A DNA stretch of 64,000 nt, taken from the NCBI RefSeq assembly GCF_001571045.1, contig NZ_BCSV01000002.1:248001-312000 (forward strand), given 5' to 3'. Below, in pieces: positions 1 through 9,429 of this stretch. A program made the position numbers and the translations under genes. The notes beneath the pieces were generated by a model. That model worked only from the letters and a program-made list of their open reading frames with translations. It did no database searches and was not told where the DNA came from. Position 1 is the first letter of the stretch; every line of letters starts with the position of its first letter. The DNA comes from Curtobacterium ammoniigenes NBRC 101786. Lineage in GTDB: Bacteria; Actinomycetota; Actinomycetes; Actinomycetales; Microbacteriaceae.

Positions 1-162
1 CCGCAAGCAACGCGCGGCCGCTTGCGGTGTCGATGACGGATGCGCTCACCCGGGCATCGTCACGGGCCAGCGCGCCGAGCGCCGCGATGGTCGCGGGAAA
101 GCGTTCGTCGCCGCTTCCGCGATGGCGTCCGCCACGGCGCGGACGGTCTCGGTCGCGGTCAT
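1..162 (-). pseudogene. Partial, apparently frameshifted serine hydrolase-like gene (left edge)
   Basis: On the minus strand the 5' end of a gene runs off the left edge. From ATG at 162 the frame reads MTATETVRAVADAIAEAA, with nearly all third codon positions G or C, and then meets a stop about 39 codons on. One base further the adjacent frame continues as a good protein (SVIDTASGRALLA), which resembles the start of class A beta-lactamase-like serine hydrolases. Adding a single G to the GGG run at 95-97 (a C on the coding strand) joins both parts seamlessly. This is therefore either a real frameshift or a base-call error. An alternative start at 217 keeps the second frame open, but its first 40 residues are Arg/Gly/Asp-rich with poor GC3, which looks non-coding. 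The family assignment rests on few residues. Confidence 0.45.
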
Positions 163-224
163 CGGCTCCGCCGCCCGAAGCCCGGCCGCGGCGCGACGGA
201 GCGTCGGGTTCGACCATCACATCG

Positions 225-2189
225 TCACCAGATTCGCACCCGCTGCGACGCGGGAAGGTACATCGGGTCGTCGTCGTGCACGTCGAACGCGGCGTAGTAC
301 TCGTCGATGTTCCGGACGATCTGATTGCAGCGGAACTCGTTCGGCGAGTGCGGGTCGATCGAGAGCAGGCGCTGCGCCTCCTCCGGGCGGATGTTCATCC
401 GCCACGCCTGCGCCCAGCTGAGGAAGAACCGCTGGGCGCCGGTGAGACCATCGATGACCGGAGGCTCGGAGCCGTCGAGCGAGATGAGGTACGCCTTCCA
501 CGCAATGGCGAGGCCACCGAGGTCCCCGATGTTCTCGCCGATGGTGAGGGCCCCGTTCACGTGCGCGTCTGGCACCTCCCGTGGCGTGAGCTCGTTGTAC
601 TGGGCGATGAGCGCCTTCGTGCGCTCCTCGAACGCCGAGCGGTCCGCTTGCGTCCACCAGTTGTGGAGGCGTCCGTCGCCGTCGTACTGCGACCCCTGGT
701 CGTCGAATCCGTGCCCGATCTCGTGGCCGATCACGGCGCCGATCGCACCGTAGTTCGCGGCTGCATCGCGGGACTCGTCGAAGAACGGGTACTGCAGGAT
801 CGCGGCGGGGAACACGATCTCGTTGAAGCCCGGGTTGTAGTAGGCGTTGATGGTCTGCGGGGTCATGAACCACTCGTCACGGTCGATCGGCTTGCCGATC
901 TTGCCGAGTTCCCGGTCGACCTCGAAGGATGCCGCAGCCTGCACGTTGCCGATGAGGTCGTCCGCGGAGATCTGGAGTGCCGAATAGTCGCGCCACTTGG
1001 CCGGGTAGCCGATCTTCGGGGTGAACTTCTCGAGCTTGGCCAGGGCGCTGCGCCGGGTCTCCTCAGTCATCCAGTCGAGCCCGGCGATGCTGTCGCGGTA
1101 GGCCGTGATGAGGTTCGCGACGAGGTCATCCATGGCCGCCTTCGCCGTGTGGTCGAAGTGCTCCTCGACGTAGATCCGCCCGACGGCTTCGCCCATCACG
1201 CCTTCGACGAGGGACACACCGCGCTTCCAGCGGTCGCGCTGCTTCGTGACGCCGGTCAGCGCCGTGCCATAGAAGGAGAAGTTGGTCGACGCGAATCCGG
1301 TGTTGAGGTAGGGGGCGTACGAGCGCAGCACCTGCCAGCGCAGCCAGTCCCGCCACACCGAGATCGGACGGGTAGTGAGCTCGTGGGCGAGGCCCGTCAG
1401 GAACGACGGCTCGCGCACGACGACCGTGTCGAACACCCCAGGAGGCGCGGCGATGCCGTTCACCCACTCGGACAGATGCACGCCCTCTGCCAGACCGGCC
1501 GCGTCGAGCCAGGACATGCGGTTGTACGTCTTCTGGCTGTCGCGGGTGGTCACGTTGTCCCAGTGCGACTTGGCGAGCGCCGTCTCGAGGTCGATGATGT
1601 CTTGCACGCGGTCCGCGGCCTGCGCGAACCCGCCGAGATCGAACATCGCGCCGAGGAACTCACGGTACTTGTCGCGGATGCTCGCGAACCGTTCCTCGCG
1701 GTAGTAGGACTCATCGGGCATGCCGAGGCCCGCCTGCTCGAAGAACACGACATACCGCTCCGGGTCGCCGGGATCGTTGTCGACGAAGAGCTTGATGAAG
1801 CTGGACACCCCGAGGCGCTCGAACCGGCCGGCCATTCGCAGGACGCCGTGGATGTCCTCAATCCCGGCGATCTCGATGAAGAGGGGATCGATGGGCTGCG
1901 AGCCGAGCGTCTCGAGAAACCCCTCGGACAGGAAGCTCGCGTACAGATCGCCGACCTTCCGGGCCTCGGTGCCGGGCTCGGCCTCCTGGGCGCGTTCGAT
2001 GATCGTGCGGACCGCGACCTCGGCCTCCTCGGCGAGGATCGTGAACGAGCCGTACCGCGCCTTGTCGTCCGGGATCGGCGTCGATGCGATCCACTTGCCG
2101 TTCACGTGGCGATACAGGTCGTCCTTCGGCCCGAGCGTTGCGTCGAGGTCGTCGGTCTGAATTCCTGTGGTCAGCGCAGCGTCGGTCAT
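225..2189 (-). CDS. M13 family zinc metallopeptidase (neprilysin/PepO-like)
   Basis: A zinc endopeptidase of about 654 residues, the usual M13 length. The zinc site HEIGH lies near residue 490 (VIGHEIGHGFDD) and is followed by ENIGDLGG, which supplies the third zinc ligand; both are diagnostic of M13. The N-terminal half carries the Peptidase_M13_N helices. No signal peptide or membrane segment is visible, so a cytoplasmic or non-classically exported enzyme is likely. ATG at 2189 was chosen; a GTG three codons upstream (2198) is also possible. Only 62 bp separate its stop from the downstream partial hydrolase gene, so the two may be co-transcribed. The natural substrate (peptides) cannot be told. 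Confidence 0.95.
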   Translation of the reverse strand: MTDAALTTGIQTDDLDATLGPKDDLYRHVNGKWIASTPIPDDKARYGSFTILAEEAEVAVRTIIERAQEAEPGTEARKVGDLYASFLSEGFLETLGSQPIDPLFIEIAGIEDIHGVLRMAGRFERLGVSSFIKLFVDNDPGDPERYVVFFEQAGLGMPDESYYREERFASIRDKYREFLGAMFDLGGFAQAADRVQDIIDLETALAKSHWDNVTTRDSQKTYNRMSWLDAAGLAEGVHLSEWVNGIAAPPGVFDTVVVREPSFLTGLAHELTTRPISVWRDWLRWQVLRSYAPYLNTGFASTNFSFYGTALTGVTKQRDRWKRGVSLVEGVMGEAVGRIYVEEHFDHTAKAAMDDLVANLITAYRDSIAGLDWMTEETRRSALAKLEKFTPKIGYPAKWRDYSALQISADDLIGNVQAAASFEVDRELGKIGKPIDRDEWFMTPQTINAYYNPGFNEIVFPAAILQYPFFDESRDAAANYGAIGAVIGHEIGHGFDDQGSQYDGDGRLHNWWTQADRSAFEERTKALIAQYNELTPREVPDAHVNGALTIGENIGDLGGLAIAWKAYLISLDGSEPPVIDGLTGAQRFFLSWAQAWRMNIRPEEAQRLLSIDPHSPNEFRCNQIVRNIDEYYAAFDVHDDDPMYLPASQRVRIW

Positions 2190-2231
2190 GTCGACCACGA
2201 TATCCGCCCGTCGGCGGCGTGCACCCAGCCC

Positions 2232-3359
2232 TCAGACCGCCGGTGCGACCGCGGTCCGCGGCGCGGCGGTCGTGTCGCCGATCCGGAGTTGCGAGCGGAA
2301 GGCCGCGGGGGTGGCCGGCTCGCCGTCGATCATGGCGAGGGCGGCCCGCGCAGCCGCCTGGCCCTTCTGCACGAACGGTTGCACGAGCGTCGTCAGCGCT
2401 CGAATCGGCGAACTGTGGAACAGGCTGTCATCGACACGGATGCCGTCGAACCCGACCACGCTGACATCCTCCGGGACGCGGAGGCCGTGCTCGAGCGCCG
2501 CCGAGATCACGCCGACGGCGAGCAGGTCGCTCTGCGCGACGATCGCGGTCGGACGCGCATCCGCGGGGACCTGCGGCCCGAAGAGCGCAGCGCCGGCGAG
2601 GCGCCCCTCGTGCACCGTGCTGCCCGCAGTGGCGAGTGCGCGCGCCGCCGGGAACACCCCGCGGACGCCCCGGAGGCGTTCGAGCGCTGGGAACGAAGTC
2701 GCACGCTGCAGGTCCTCCTCGCTGATCCAGCCGCGGCGACCGCTGTCCTCGAGCGGGAGCGCGACGACCGTGACGTCCCGGTGTCCGAGGTCGCGGAGGA
2801 ACGCGGCCGCGCGTCGCGAGCCTTCACGGTTGTCGAGCTGGATCGGAACCGCTCCGTCGATCTCGTCCGCCTCGACCGCGACGACCGGGATCCGCCGACG
2901 CCGCAACACCGCGATCGCCGGATCGATGCGGAGTCCGCAGCCGATCAGGATCACGGCGTCCACCGGTGCATCGACGAGGGGCCCGTAGCGCTGGTGGTCC
3001 CGAGGGCTGCGGATGAGCATGAGCGACACGTCGCGCTCGCCGGCAACCTCGGCGATGCCGTCGAGCGTGAGCACATTGACCGGATCACGGAATGCGTCGC
3101 TGAGGCGCTCGTCGAGCACCACTCCGATCACTCCGGACCGGCCGCGACGCAGGGATCGGGCCCGCGGGTCGGGCCCGTCGTAGCCGAGGTCCGCGGCAGC
3201 GGCAAGCACGCGCTCACGCGTGGCCTCAGCGACGCGTCCAGCGCCACTGAAGACCAGCGAGGCGGTCGACGCGGCGACGCCGGCGGCACGAGCGACGGCG
3301 GCGAGCGTGGGGCGCCGCCCGCCGCCCGATTGCGCGTCGACGGTTGCATTGGGGTCCAT
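2232..3359 (-). CDS. LacI family transcriptional regulator
   Basis: An N-terminal LacI-type helix-turn-helix (PTLAAVARAAGVAASTASLVFSGAGRV, about residues 16-42) is followed by a periplasmic-binding-protein-like effector domain running to the C-terminus (VGFDGIRVDDSLF near 290). The helix VAASTASLVFSG replaces the more common VSxxTVSRVLNG but keeps the layout. ATG at 3359 was preferred over upstream in-frame starts because the HTH then begins about 17 residues in, as usual. The gene is divergent from the MFS gene at 3458, and a perfect 14-bp palindrome with a central CG lies between them. It most likely represses that transporter in response to a sugar or related ligand. Confidence 0.93.
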   Translation of the reverse strand: MDPNATVDAQSGGGRRPTLAAVARAAGVAASTASLVFSGAGRVAEATRERVLAAAADLGYDGPDPRARSLRRGRSGVIGVVLDERLSDAFRDPVNVLTLDGIAEVAGERDVSLMLIRSPRDHQRYGPLVDAPVDAVILIGCGLRIDPAIAVLRRRRIPVVAVEADEIDGAVPIQLDNREGSRRAAAFLRDLGHRDVTVVALPLEDSGRRGWISEEDLQRATSFPALERLRGVRGVFPAARALATAGSTVHEGRLAGAALFGPQVPADARPTAIVAQSDLLAVGVISAALEHGLRVPEDVSVVGFDGIRVDDSLFHSSPIRALTTLVQPFVQKGQAAARAALAMIDGEPATPAAFRSQLRIGDTTAAPRTAVAPAV

Positions 3360-3388
3360 GGGGTTGTTAGCGTAGCCCGGGTTCGATG

Positions 3389-3402
3389 TCGAATCGATTC
3401 GA
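3389..3402. promoter_or_regulatory. LacI-type operator palindrome
   Basis: TCGAATCGATTCGA is a perfect 14-bp palindrome with a central CG step, the shape expected for LacI/GalR operators. It sits 30 bp before the lacI-like start and 56 bp before the MFS start, where it could control both divergent genes. Function is inferred. Confidence 0.7.
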
Positions 3403-3457
3403 TTCGCATCGGTGCCTGCTGTCCTCACGTCATCCAGCGATTCGAGAGCTGACCGAT

Positions 3458-4759
3458 ATGACCGCCACCGTCGCCGCAACCGATCGGGGAATCACGGTCG
3501 TCGCGTGGCGGAACAGCGTGTTCGTCGTGTTCACGCTGTCCGGGCTCGCCATCGCGACCTGGCTCGGACGAGTTCCGACGGTGCGCGACAGCCTCCACGC
3601 CTCGACCGTCGAGATGGCGCTGCTCGTCGTCGGCATGTCGGTCGGGTCGATCCTCGGGCTGACGGTCGCCGGCCACGTGGTGAGTCGCTTCGGCGCCCGA
3701 CACGGCGTGCAGGTGGCGACGGCGTGCCTCGGTGTCGGCCTGCTCGCCGCCGGACTGGTGGTGAGCCTCCGGTGGGGTATCGCCGGACTCATGCCCTGCC
3801 TCTTCGTGTTCGGCTTCGGGAACGGGCTCTGCGACGTCTCCATGAACGTCTCCGGCGCAGCCGCGGAACGCGCCGGAACGCGCACGATCATGCCGCTGTT
3901 CCACGCGGCGTTCTCGCTCGGCACGCTGGGCGGCGCCGCACTCGGCGCGCTGGCGGAGGCCGCGAAGGTCCCGCTCGTTTGGCACTTCGGTGGGACCGCG
4001 GTGATCCTCGCCGCCGCCTTCCTGACCGCCGTGCGGTGGTTTCACGACGAGCACCGCATCGGAGACGAATCGGAGGCGCACCACGCGCCCGCAGCCGCCG
4101 ACCCGGCCCTCGACCCGCTCTCGTCCGGCATCCCGACCGGCGGCATGCCCGCAGTACCCGGCCGATGGGCCGTCTGGGCGATGCCCGGGACGCTCCTCAT
4201 CGGCATCATCGTGCTTGGCATGGCGCTGGCCGAGGGGTCGGCGAACGACTGGCTCGCGCTCGCCATGGTCGACGGTCATGGGCTCACCGACGCGGGTGGG
4301 AGTGCCGTGCTCTCCGTGTTCGTCGCATCGATGACCGTCGGCCGGATCCTCGGCGTCGTCGTGATCGACCGATTCGGACGGGTTCCGGTCCTCCGGGGCT
4401 CCGCGATCCTCGCGATCATCGGTCTCTCGCTGCTCATCGTCGTGCCGAACACCGCGATCGCGATCGTCGGCGTGATCTGCTGGGGACTCGGCGCGTCGCT
4501 CGGCTTCCCCGTCGGCATGTCGGCCGCGGCGGGCGATCCGCGGGTCGCCGCGGCGCGCGTCAGTGCGGTCGCAACCATCGGGTACCTCGCATTCCTGGCC
4601 GGGCCGCTGCTCATCGGATTCATCGGCCAGCAGACCGGGCTGCTGCACGCGCTGCTCGTGGTGCTCGTCTTCGTCATCGCGGCCGGGGTGGTGTCCGGTG
4701 CGGCGCGCGAGCCCCAGGCGCTCCGGCCGAGGACAGGGCGCGACGTTCGCGCCGGTTAG
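3458..4759 (+). CDS. MFS transporter, YbjJ/FucP-like
   Basis: A 433-residue integral membrane protein with about 12 hydrophobic segments split by a hydrophilic loop rich in His/Asp/Ala near residues 200-230. The stretch DVSMNVSGAAAER followed by PLFHAAFSLGTLGGAALGAL is typical of the YbjJ-like branch of sugar/solute MFS carriers. ATG at 3458 gives MTATVAATDRG; the longer frame from 3386 would run through the operator and is unlikely. It is divergent from the LacI regulator, so expression is probably substrate-induced. The substrate is unknown, with sugars most likely given the regulator. Confidence 0.88.
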   Translation: MTATVAATDRGITVVAWRNSVFVVFTLSGLAIATWLGRVPTVRDSLHASTVEMALLVVGMSVGSILGLTVAGHVVSRFGARHGVQVATACLGVGLLAAGLVVSLRWGIAGLMPCLFVFGFGNGLCDVSMNVSGAAAERAGTRTIMPLFHAAFSLGTLGGAALGALAEAAKVPLVWHFGGTAVILAAAFLTAVRWFHDEHRIGDESEAHHAPAAADPALDPLSSGIPTGGMPAVPGRWAVWAMPGTLLIGIIVLGMALAEGSANDWLALAMVDGHGLTDAGGSAVLSVFVASMTVGRILGVVVIDRFGRVPVLRGSAILAIIGLSLLIVVPNTAIAIVGVICWGLGASLGFPVGMSAAAGDPRVAAARVSAVATIGYLAFLAGPLLIGFIGQQTGLLHALLVVLVFVIAAGVVSGAAREPQALRPRTGRDVRAG

Positions 4760-4768
4760 AGTCGTCGG

Positions 4769-5464
4769 GTGCGTCTCGTCATCGCCCGCTGCTCCGTCGA
4801 CTACGCCGGCCGTCTCGCCGCACACCTGCCGCTCGCCACGCGCCTGCTCATGATCAAGGCGGACGGGTCGCTGCTCGTGCACTCCGATGGCGGAAGCTAC
4901 AAGCCGCTGAACTGGATGAGCCCGCCCTGCACGCTCGCCGTCGCCGAGCCGGACGCCGACCAGGCGTCGGCGGGGATCAACGAGGTGTGGACGGTCACCC
5001 AACGCAAGACCCAGGACCGACTGATCGTGTCGATCCACGAGATCCTCTCGGACAGCTCGCACGATCTCGGCGTCGATCCCGGACTCGTGAAGGACGGGGT
5101 CGAAGCGCATCTGCAGCAACTCCTCGCCGAGCAGATCGAGCTCCTCGGCGACGGCCATACCCTTGTCCGCCGCGAATACATGACCGCGATCGGACCGGTC
5201 GACATCCTCGCGCGCGACGATGCTGGAGCGAGTGTCGCCGTCGAGATGAAGCGGAACGCCGGCATCGACGCGGTCGAGCAGCTCACGCGCTACCTCGAGC
5301 TCATGAATCGCGACCCGCTCCTCCGCCCCGTGCAGGGTGTGCTCGCCGCGCAGACCTTCGCGCCGCAGGCTCGCACCCTGGCCGAAGACCGCGGAATCCG
5401 CTGCGTGGTGCTCGACTATGACGCCATGCGCGGCATCGAGAGCGGACACGCGCGCCTGTTCTGA
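4769..5464 (+). CDS. nucS: Mismatch-repair endonuclease NucS/EndoMS
   Basis: A 231-residue endonuclease matching the full NucS length. It begins [15 protein letters not shown], carries the nuclease-core residues VDILARD and [22 protein letters not shown] (Asp, Glu and Lys of a PD-(D/E)XK fold, about residues 145-175), and ends in RLF. In mycobacteria and archaea, NucS cuts both strands at G-T, G-G and T-T mismatches and replaces MutS/MutL in Actinobacteria. The C-terminal LF resembles the short tail reported to contact the DNA sliding clamp (dnaN is in this window). It starts with GTG, 9 bp after the transporter stop, so co-transcription is plausible. Confidence 0.95.
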   Translation: MRLVIARCSVDYAGRLAAHLPLATRLLMIKADGSLLVHSDGGSYKPLNWMSPPCTLAVAEPDADQASAGINEVWTVTQRKTQDRLIVSIHEILSDSSHDLGVDPGLVKDGVEAHLQQLLAEQIELLGDGHTLVRREYMTAIGPVDILARDDAGASVAVEMKRNAGIDAVEQLTRYLELMNRDPLLRPVQGVLAAQTFAPQARTLAEDRGIRCVVLDYDAMRGIESGHARLF

Positions 5465-5491
5465 CGCACCCGCCGATAGGCTGGCGACAAC

Positions 5492-6160
5492 ATGTCGACT
5501 CGCCCGTTCACCGCAGTCCTGTTCGACCTCGACGGCACGATCAGCGACTCCGCCCCCGGGATCGTCGACTCGCTGCGATACATGCTCGACCAGCTCGAGC
5601 TCCCCGTGCCCCCGCTCGAGACACTGCTGACATTCGTCGGTCCGCCGATCCTCGAGACCTTCCGTTCGGCACTGCACATGGATCCCCCCACGGAAGCGCG
5701 TGCCCTGTCGATCTACCGCGCGCACTACCTTGCGCACGGCGTGCTGGACTCGCGCATGTTCCCCGGAATCGACACGGTCATCGAGACGCTGCACCGTTCG
5801 GGCGTGCCGATGTCGACGGCCACCAGCAAGCCGGAGACGCCGGCGACCGCGATGCTGGAACGCTATGGGCTGACGCGGGATATCGACGTCATCACCGGTG
5901 CGAGTGATGACGAAACCCGCAGTGACAAGGCGGACGTCGTCGCCGAAGCGCTTCGACGGCTTGGGGGACGCGGATTCGACATCAGCCGGCCGGTGCTCAT
6001 CGGCGACCGCAGCCACGACGTGACCGGTGCGGCCGCGAACGGCGTGCCCACGATCTTCGCCGCGTGGGGCTACGGGCAGCCCGCCGAGGCGCGCGGCGCC
6101 ATCGCGGTCGCGGCCCAACCGCTCGACCTGCTGCCGATGCTGCTCCCGGATCACGCGTGA
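5492..6160 (+). CDS. HAD-superfamily phosphatase (phosphoglycolate phosphatase-like)
   Basis: A 222-residue hydrolase with motif [12 protein letters not shown] (nucleophile and acid Asp), motif II ATSKP near residue 110, and motif [17 protein letters not shown] near 170. The cap region is of the helical Gph/YjjG type. It likely dephosphorylates a small phosphorylated metabolite; 5'-nucleotidase or phosphoglycolate phosphatase activity cannot be separated by sequence. The stop overlaps the next start (GTGA), so it is translationally coupled to the MFS gene downstream. Confidence 0.9.
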   Translation: MSTRPFTAVLFDLDGTISDSAPGIVDSLRYMLDQLELPVPPLETLLTFVGPPILETFRSALHMDPPTEARALSIYRAHYLAHGVLDSRMFPGIDTVIETLHRSGVPMSTATSKPETPATAMLERYGLTRDIDVITGASDDETRSDKADVVAEALRRLGGRGFDISRPVLIGDRSHDVTGAAANGVPTIFAAWGYGQPAEARGAIAVAAQPLDLLPMLLPDHA

Positions 6161-7407
6161 GCAGCACGAGCGCGCTTCGCGCAGCGCCGTGGACGCTCGC
6201 CGCGGTCATCGTGGTGATCGCCCTGAACTTGCGCGGCCCCATCGTGGCGCCCGCGCCGGTGATCGGCGCGATCCGATCCGATCTCGGTATCTCTGCCGCC
6301 ACCGCCGGACTCGTCACCACGATTCCCGTGCTGTGCTTCGCCCTGGCGACTCCGCTCGCGAGCTGGCTCATCGGTCGTTTCAGCCCGGAGCGCGCTGTCA
6401 CCGCGTCGCTCGTTGTCGTGCTCCTCGGCACCGTGATCCGATCAGGAGGCTCAGCCGCGGCCCTCCTCATCGGCACCGCGGTGATCGGCGTCGGGATCAC
6501 GATCGGCAACGTGGTCATCCCGGTGGTCATCCGCAGGGACTCCAGTCCGGCGCGCGTCGGACTCGTCACCGGCGTGTACACGTCAGCGCTCAACGTCGGA
6601 TCGATGATCACGTCGCTCGGGACTGCCCCGCTCGCCACCGTCGTCGGATGGCCCGTCGCGATCGCCCTGTGGGGCGTCATCGTGCTCATCGCGCTGGGCG
6701 CGTGGAGCGTCTTCGCCGGACGCATGGCGTGGCGGTCTGGAGCGACGGTGACGGAAGCAGGTCGCGCCTCCGTTCCGAAGACCGGCCCGATCGATCAGGT
6801 GCTGGACGCCGACGCGATCCGGAGGCCCACAAACGACCCGAACGCAGCGCCTGTTCCGCGCGCGGTCATCGTGGGTCTTCTGCTCGCGTTCGGTGGGCAG
6901 GCATTCGCGTACTACGCGCTCACCGCCTGGATCCCGACGCTGCTTCACGACCGGATCGGGTTCAACCCGGCGAGCGCCGGAGCCTCATCGTCGGTCTTCC
7001 AGATCCTGGCGGTGGTCGGTGCGCTCGGCGTGCCGGCGCTGGCGACGCGGTGGCGCCCTCGAGCGATCATCGCGCTCATCGCCGTGCTGTGGGTGGCGAT
7101 GCCGCTCGGGCTGCTGCTCGCACCGCACCTCTGGCTGGTGTGGGAGATTCTCGGTGGCGCTGCGCAGGGCGGTGGCATCACGGTGATCTTCATCGTGATC
7201 GTCCGGCTCGTGAGCAACGACGACCAGGCGCGTCGGACCTCGGCAGTGGTGCAGGGCGGCGGCTACCTCATCGGCGCGGCAGGACCGCTCGTCATGGGTG
7301 GTCTGCACGAGGCGAGCAATGCGTGGACCGTGCCCCTGCTCGTCGTGTTCGCGGCGACCATCCTGCTCGGGGTGGCCGGAACCGCCGCATCGCGGTCGGT
7401 GCGCTGA
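6157..7407 (+). CDS. CynX/NimT-type MFS transporter
   Basis: A 416-residue membrane protein with 11-12 hydrophobic helices. [23 protein letters not shown] at the start and the charge pattern of the loops are typical of the CynX/NimT (cyanate/nitroimidazole) branch of MFS. GTG at 6157 is preferred because it overlaps the preceding stop by 4 bp and gives a normal-length protein; the frame further upstream has no membrane character. The substrate is unknown. Confidence 0.88.
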   Translation: MSSTSALRAAPWTLAAVIVVIALNLRGPIVAPAPVIGAIRSDLGISAATAGLVTTIPVLCFALATPLASWLIGRFSPERAVTASLVVVLLGTVIRSGGSAAALLIGTAVIGVGITIGNVVIPVVIRRDSSPARVGLVTGVYTSALNVGSMITSLGTAPLATVVGWPVAIALWGVIVLIALGAWSVFAGRMAWRSGATVTEAGRASVPKTGPIDQVLDADAIRRPTNDPNAAPVPRAVIVGLLLAFGGQAFAYYALTAWIPTLLHDRIGFNPASAGASSSVFQILAVVGALGVPALATRWRPRAIIALIAVLWVAMPLGLLLAPHLWLVWEILGGAAQGGGITVIFIVIVRLVSNDDQARRTSAVVQGGGYLIGAAGPLVMGGLHEASNAWTVPLLVVFAATILLGVAGTAASRSVR

Positions 7408-7472
7408 TCGGGTCCGAGCGCCACGACCAGGGGCCCTACCGCGCCGGTGCGTCCGGTGCGATACTGCAGCGC

Positions 7473-7853
7473 ATGACGGGTCCGATCGTCGATGCCACCG
7501 CTGCGTTCAGCGGGTTTTCCGTGTCCGACATCGGGCCGGCGCGCGACTTCTACGAGCGCGTCCTCGGACTCGCGGTGGACGAGCAGAACGGGATGCTTCG
7601 GATCGCGCTCGGCGGCGGCCACTCGGTGCTCGTGTACCCGAAGGGCGCCGCGCACCGGCCGGCGTCGTTCACGGTCTTGAACTTCCCAGTGCCGGACGTC
7701 GACGCGGCGGTCACGGCACTCGCTGCGCGAGGCGTGGTGTTCGAGCAGTATCCGGGTCTGACCGATGAGCGAGGGATCGCTCGTGGAGGCGGTCCGATCA
7801 TCGCCTGGTTCACCGATCCGTCGGGGAACATCTTCAGCGTCCTCGCGGACTGA
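7473..7853 (+). CDS. VOC/glyoxalase-superfamily protein
   Basis: A 126-residue single-domain protein of the vicinal oxygen chelate fold. It has the [15 protein letters not shown] helix near residue 20, a middle strand [16 protein letters not shown], and ends [16 protein letters not shown], the typical close of glyoxalase/bleomycin-resistance-like domains. Metal ligands cannot be assigned surely; the terminal region contributes the usual Glu/Asn position as NIFSV. ATG at 7473 lies 65 bp after the MFS gene. Substrate unknown. Confidence 0.85.
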   Translation: MTGPIVDATAAFSGFSVSDIGPARDFYERVLGLAVDEQNGMLRIALGGGHSVLVYPKGAAHRPASFTVLNFPVPDVDAAVTALAARGVVFEQYPGLTDERGIARGGGPIIAWFTDPSGNIFSVLAD

Positions 7854-7903
7854 GCGACCGACGCCGCGAGACTCCCGTCAGCGCCTGCCGCGAGCGGTGC
7901 TGA

Positions 7904-8602
7904 TCAGGCACGGGACCTCGGTCTGAGCGCTCGCGCCACCACCACGTTCCAGAGACCCGCGACGAGCAGGGCGCCGCCGATTCCGGCGAGCACTGAGCCG
8001 ACGACGTCGGTCGGGAAGTGCGCGGCCACGTACAGGCGCGCCCACGCGGCCACGACCACGAAGGCGGTCCCAGCGATGCCGAGGAGCACGCGGAGCATGG
8101 TTCCTCGGACGAGGAAGAGCACCGCGACGCTGAACGCGACGGCGAACACGACGTGGCCGCTTGGGTAGCTCAACGTGCTTCGGCCGGCGTGCAGCACGTG
8201 GCTGACGCTGTCCACGGGCGGTCGAATCTCGTGGACGACCTCCTTCGGGATGAGGCACAGCAACCAGCCGGCCCCGGCGGCGATCGCGGCGCCGAATGCC
8301 CGCAGCCAGCCGTAGAGCAGGCCGCCGACGACGAGGAGGACGACGATGTAGAGGGCGACGACCGGCACCTTGTCGAGCCCGTCGAACAGCAGCGCGACGC
8401 GATCGAGCAGTGGCGTGTGCATGTCGTTGAGCGCGCGGTCGACGCCGAGCTGGGCGGCTCGGAGGCTCGGAGCCACCTTTGCGACGAACCCCACGATGAA
8501 GACGGCGACCCAGAGCGCGGCGACGGCAACGATCCAGTGGCTCGGGATCGAGAGCAGCGGCGATCGGCGCGGTGCGGGCCGCTGGCGAGAACCTTCAGTC
8601 AC
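7904..8602 (-). CDS. PAP2-family membrane phosphatase
   Basis: A membrane protein of about 232 residues with five to six hydrophobic helices. The three PAP2 phosphatase motifs are visible: KEVVHEIRPP (motif 1), SYPSGHV (motif 2) and ARLYVAAHFPTDVVGS (motif 3), which together supply the catalytic His pair and phosphate-binding residues. Likely roles are dephosphorylation of undecaprenyl pyrophosphate or phosphatidic acid. GTG at 8602 was chosen (VTEGSRQR); a longer frame to 8662 has no further support. It is convergent with the VOC gene. Confidence 0.88.
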   Translation of the reverse strand: MTEGSRQRPAPRRSPLLSIPSHWIVAVAALWVAVFIVGFVAKVAPSLRAAQLGVDRALNDMHTPLLDRVALLFDGLDKVPVVALYIVVLLVVGGLLYGWLRAFGAAIAAGAGWLLCLIPKEVVHEIRPPVDSVSHVLHAGRSTLSYPSGHVVFAVAFSVAVLFLVRGTMLRVLLGIAGTAFVVVAAWARLYVAAHFPTDVVGSVLAGIGGALLVAGLWNVVVARALRPRSRA

Positions 8603-8708
8603 GGATACGAAGTCTGACGTATCGCCACCCAGAATTGGCGGACTTCCTGCCAGTCTTCTCATCCGCGTGGCGCGGGCGGTTCGCCGACCGAGTCGTCATG
8701 CTGAACGC

Positions 8709-9359
8709 GTGGATCTCGCTTCGAACACCCGGCGCTCGCATCGCTACCATCACCGCCTCGCATGGATGGCCGCTGCCGGGGTACTCGGAGCGGTGATCGC
8801 GGTGCTCGTCGGCCCTGTGCGATGGGCACCATCGATCGGATGGGCGTGCGCGTGTCTCGTCTACGTCGTCGGCGCGTTCCCGCTGCTCCGTGCGGACGCT
8901 GCGCGCACGCGGGAGCTCGCCGCTCGGGAGGATCCGCGTCGGACCGTCAGCGATCTGCTGCTCGTGTTCGCGGCCATCGCGAGTGTCGTGGCCGTGATCG
9001 TGGTGCTCGCGACGGCGGGCAAGCTCCAGGGCGTCGAGAAGGACCTCGGGGCGGCGCTCGGGGTCGTCAGCGTCGGGTTGTCATGGTTCCTGGTGCAGAC
9101 CCTGTTCACGCTTCGGTACGCCGAGCTGTACTACAGCGCAGCCCCCGGCGGAATCGACTTCAACAATGACGACGAGCTGCCCACGTTCGTCGACTTCGCG
9201 TACTTCGCCGTGACCGTGGGCATGACGTTCCAGGTGTCCGACACGTCCATCCGGTCGTCGCGGATCCGAGCGGCGACGCTCCGGCACGCGCTCATCTCGT
9301 ATTTCTTCGGCACCTTCGTGATCGCGAGCGTGGTGAACCTCGTCGCCGGTCTCGCGTAG
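8709..9359 (+). CDS. DUF1345 membrane protein
   Basis: A 216-residue protein with five predicted hydrophobic helices and a cytoplasmic loop rich in Arg/Asp. The sequence DFAYFAVTVGMTFQVSDTSIRSSRIRAATLRHALISYFFGTFVIA is the conserved signature of the DUF1345 family, whose function is unknown. GTG at 8709 gives the family's usual length; an internal ATG at 8764 would cut into the first segment. Divergent from the PAP2 gene with about 106 bp between starts. Confidence 0.85.
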   Translation: MDLASNTRRSHRYHHRLAWMAAAGVLGAVIAVLVGPVRWAPSIGWACACLVYVVGAFPLLRADAARTRELAAREDPRRTVSDLLLVFAAIASVVAVIVVLATAGKLQGVEKDLGAALGVVSVGLSWFLVQTLFTLRYAELYYSAAPGGIDFNNDDELPTFVDFAYFAVTVGMTFQVSDTSIRSSRIRAATLRHALISYFFGTFVIASVVNLVAGLA

Positions 9360-9429
9360 ATCGATCGAGGCGCGGCCGCGTGCATCTGCGGGAGGCATCC
9401 CGCGAGGCGCAGGGGCAGTCCGCGACCGC

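Noticed and set aside
27-3452. Long plus-strand frame over the metallopeptidase and LacI genes
   Set aside because: It is the antisense mirror of two real genes in GC-rich DNA, Arg/Asp/Val-rich, and fits no family.
3425-6154. 909-residue minus-strand frame over MFS, nucS and HAD genes
   Set aside because: Antisense to three genes with clear motifs; composition is Arg/Asp/Glu/His-rich as expected for a shadow frame.
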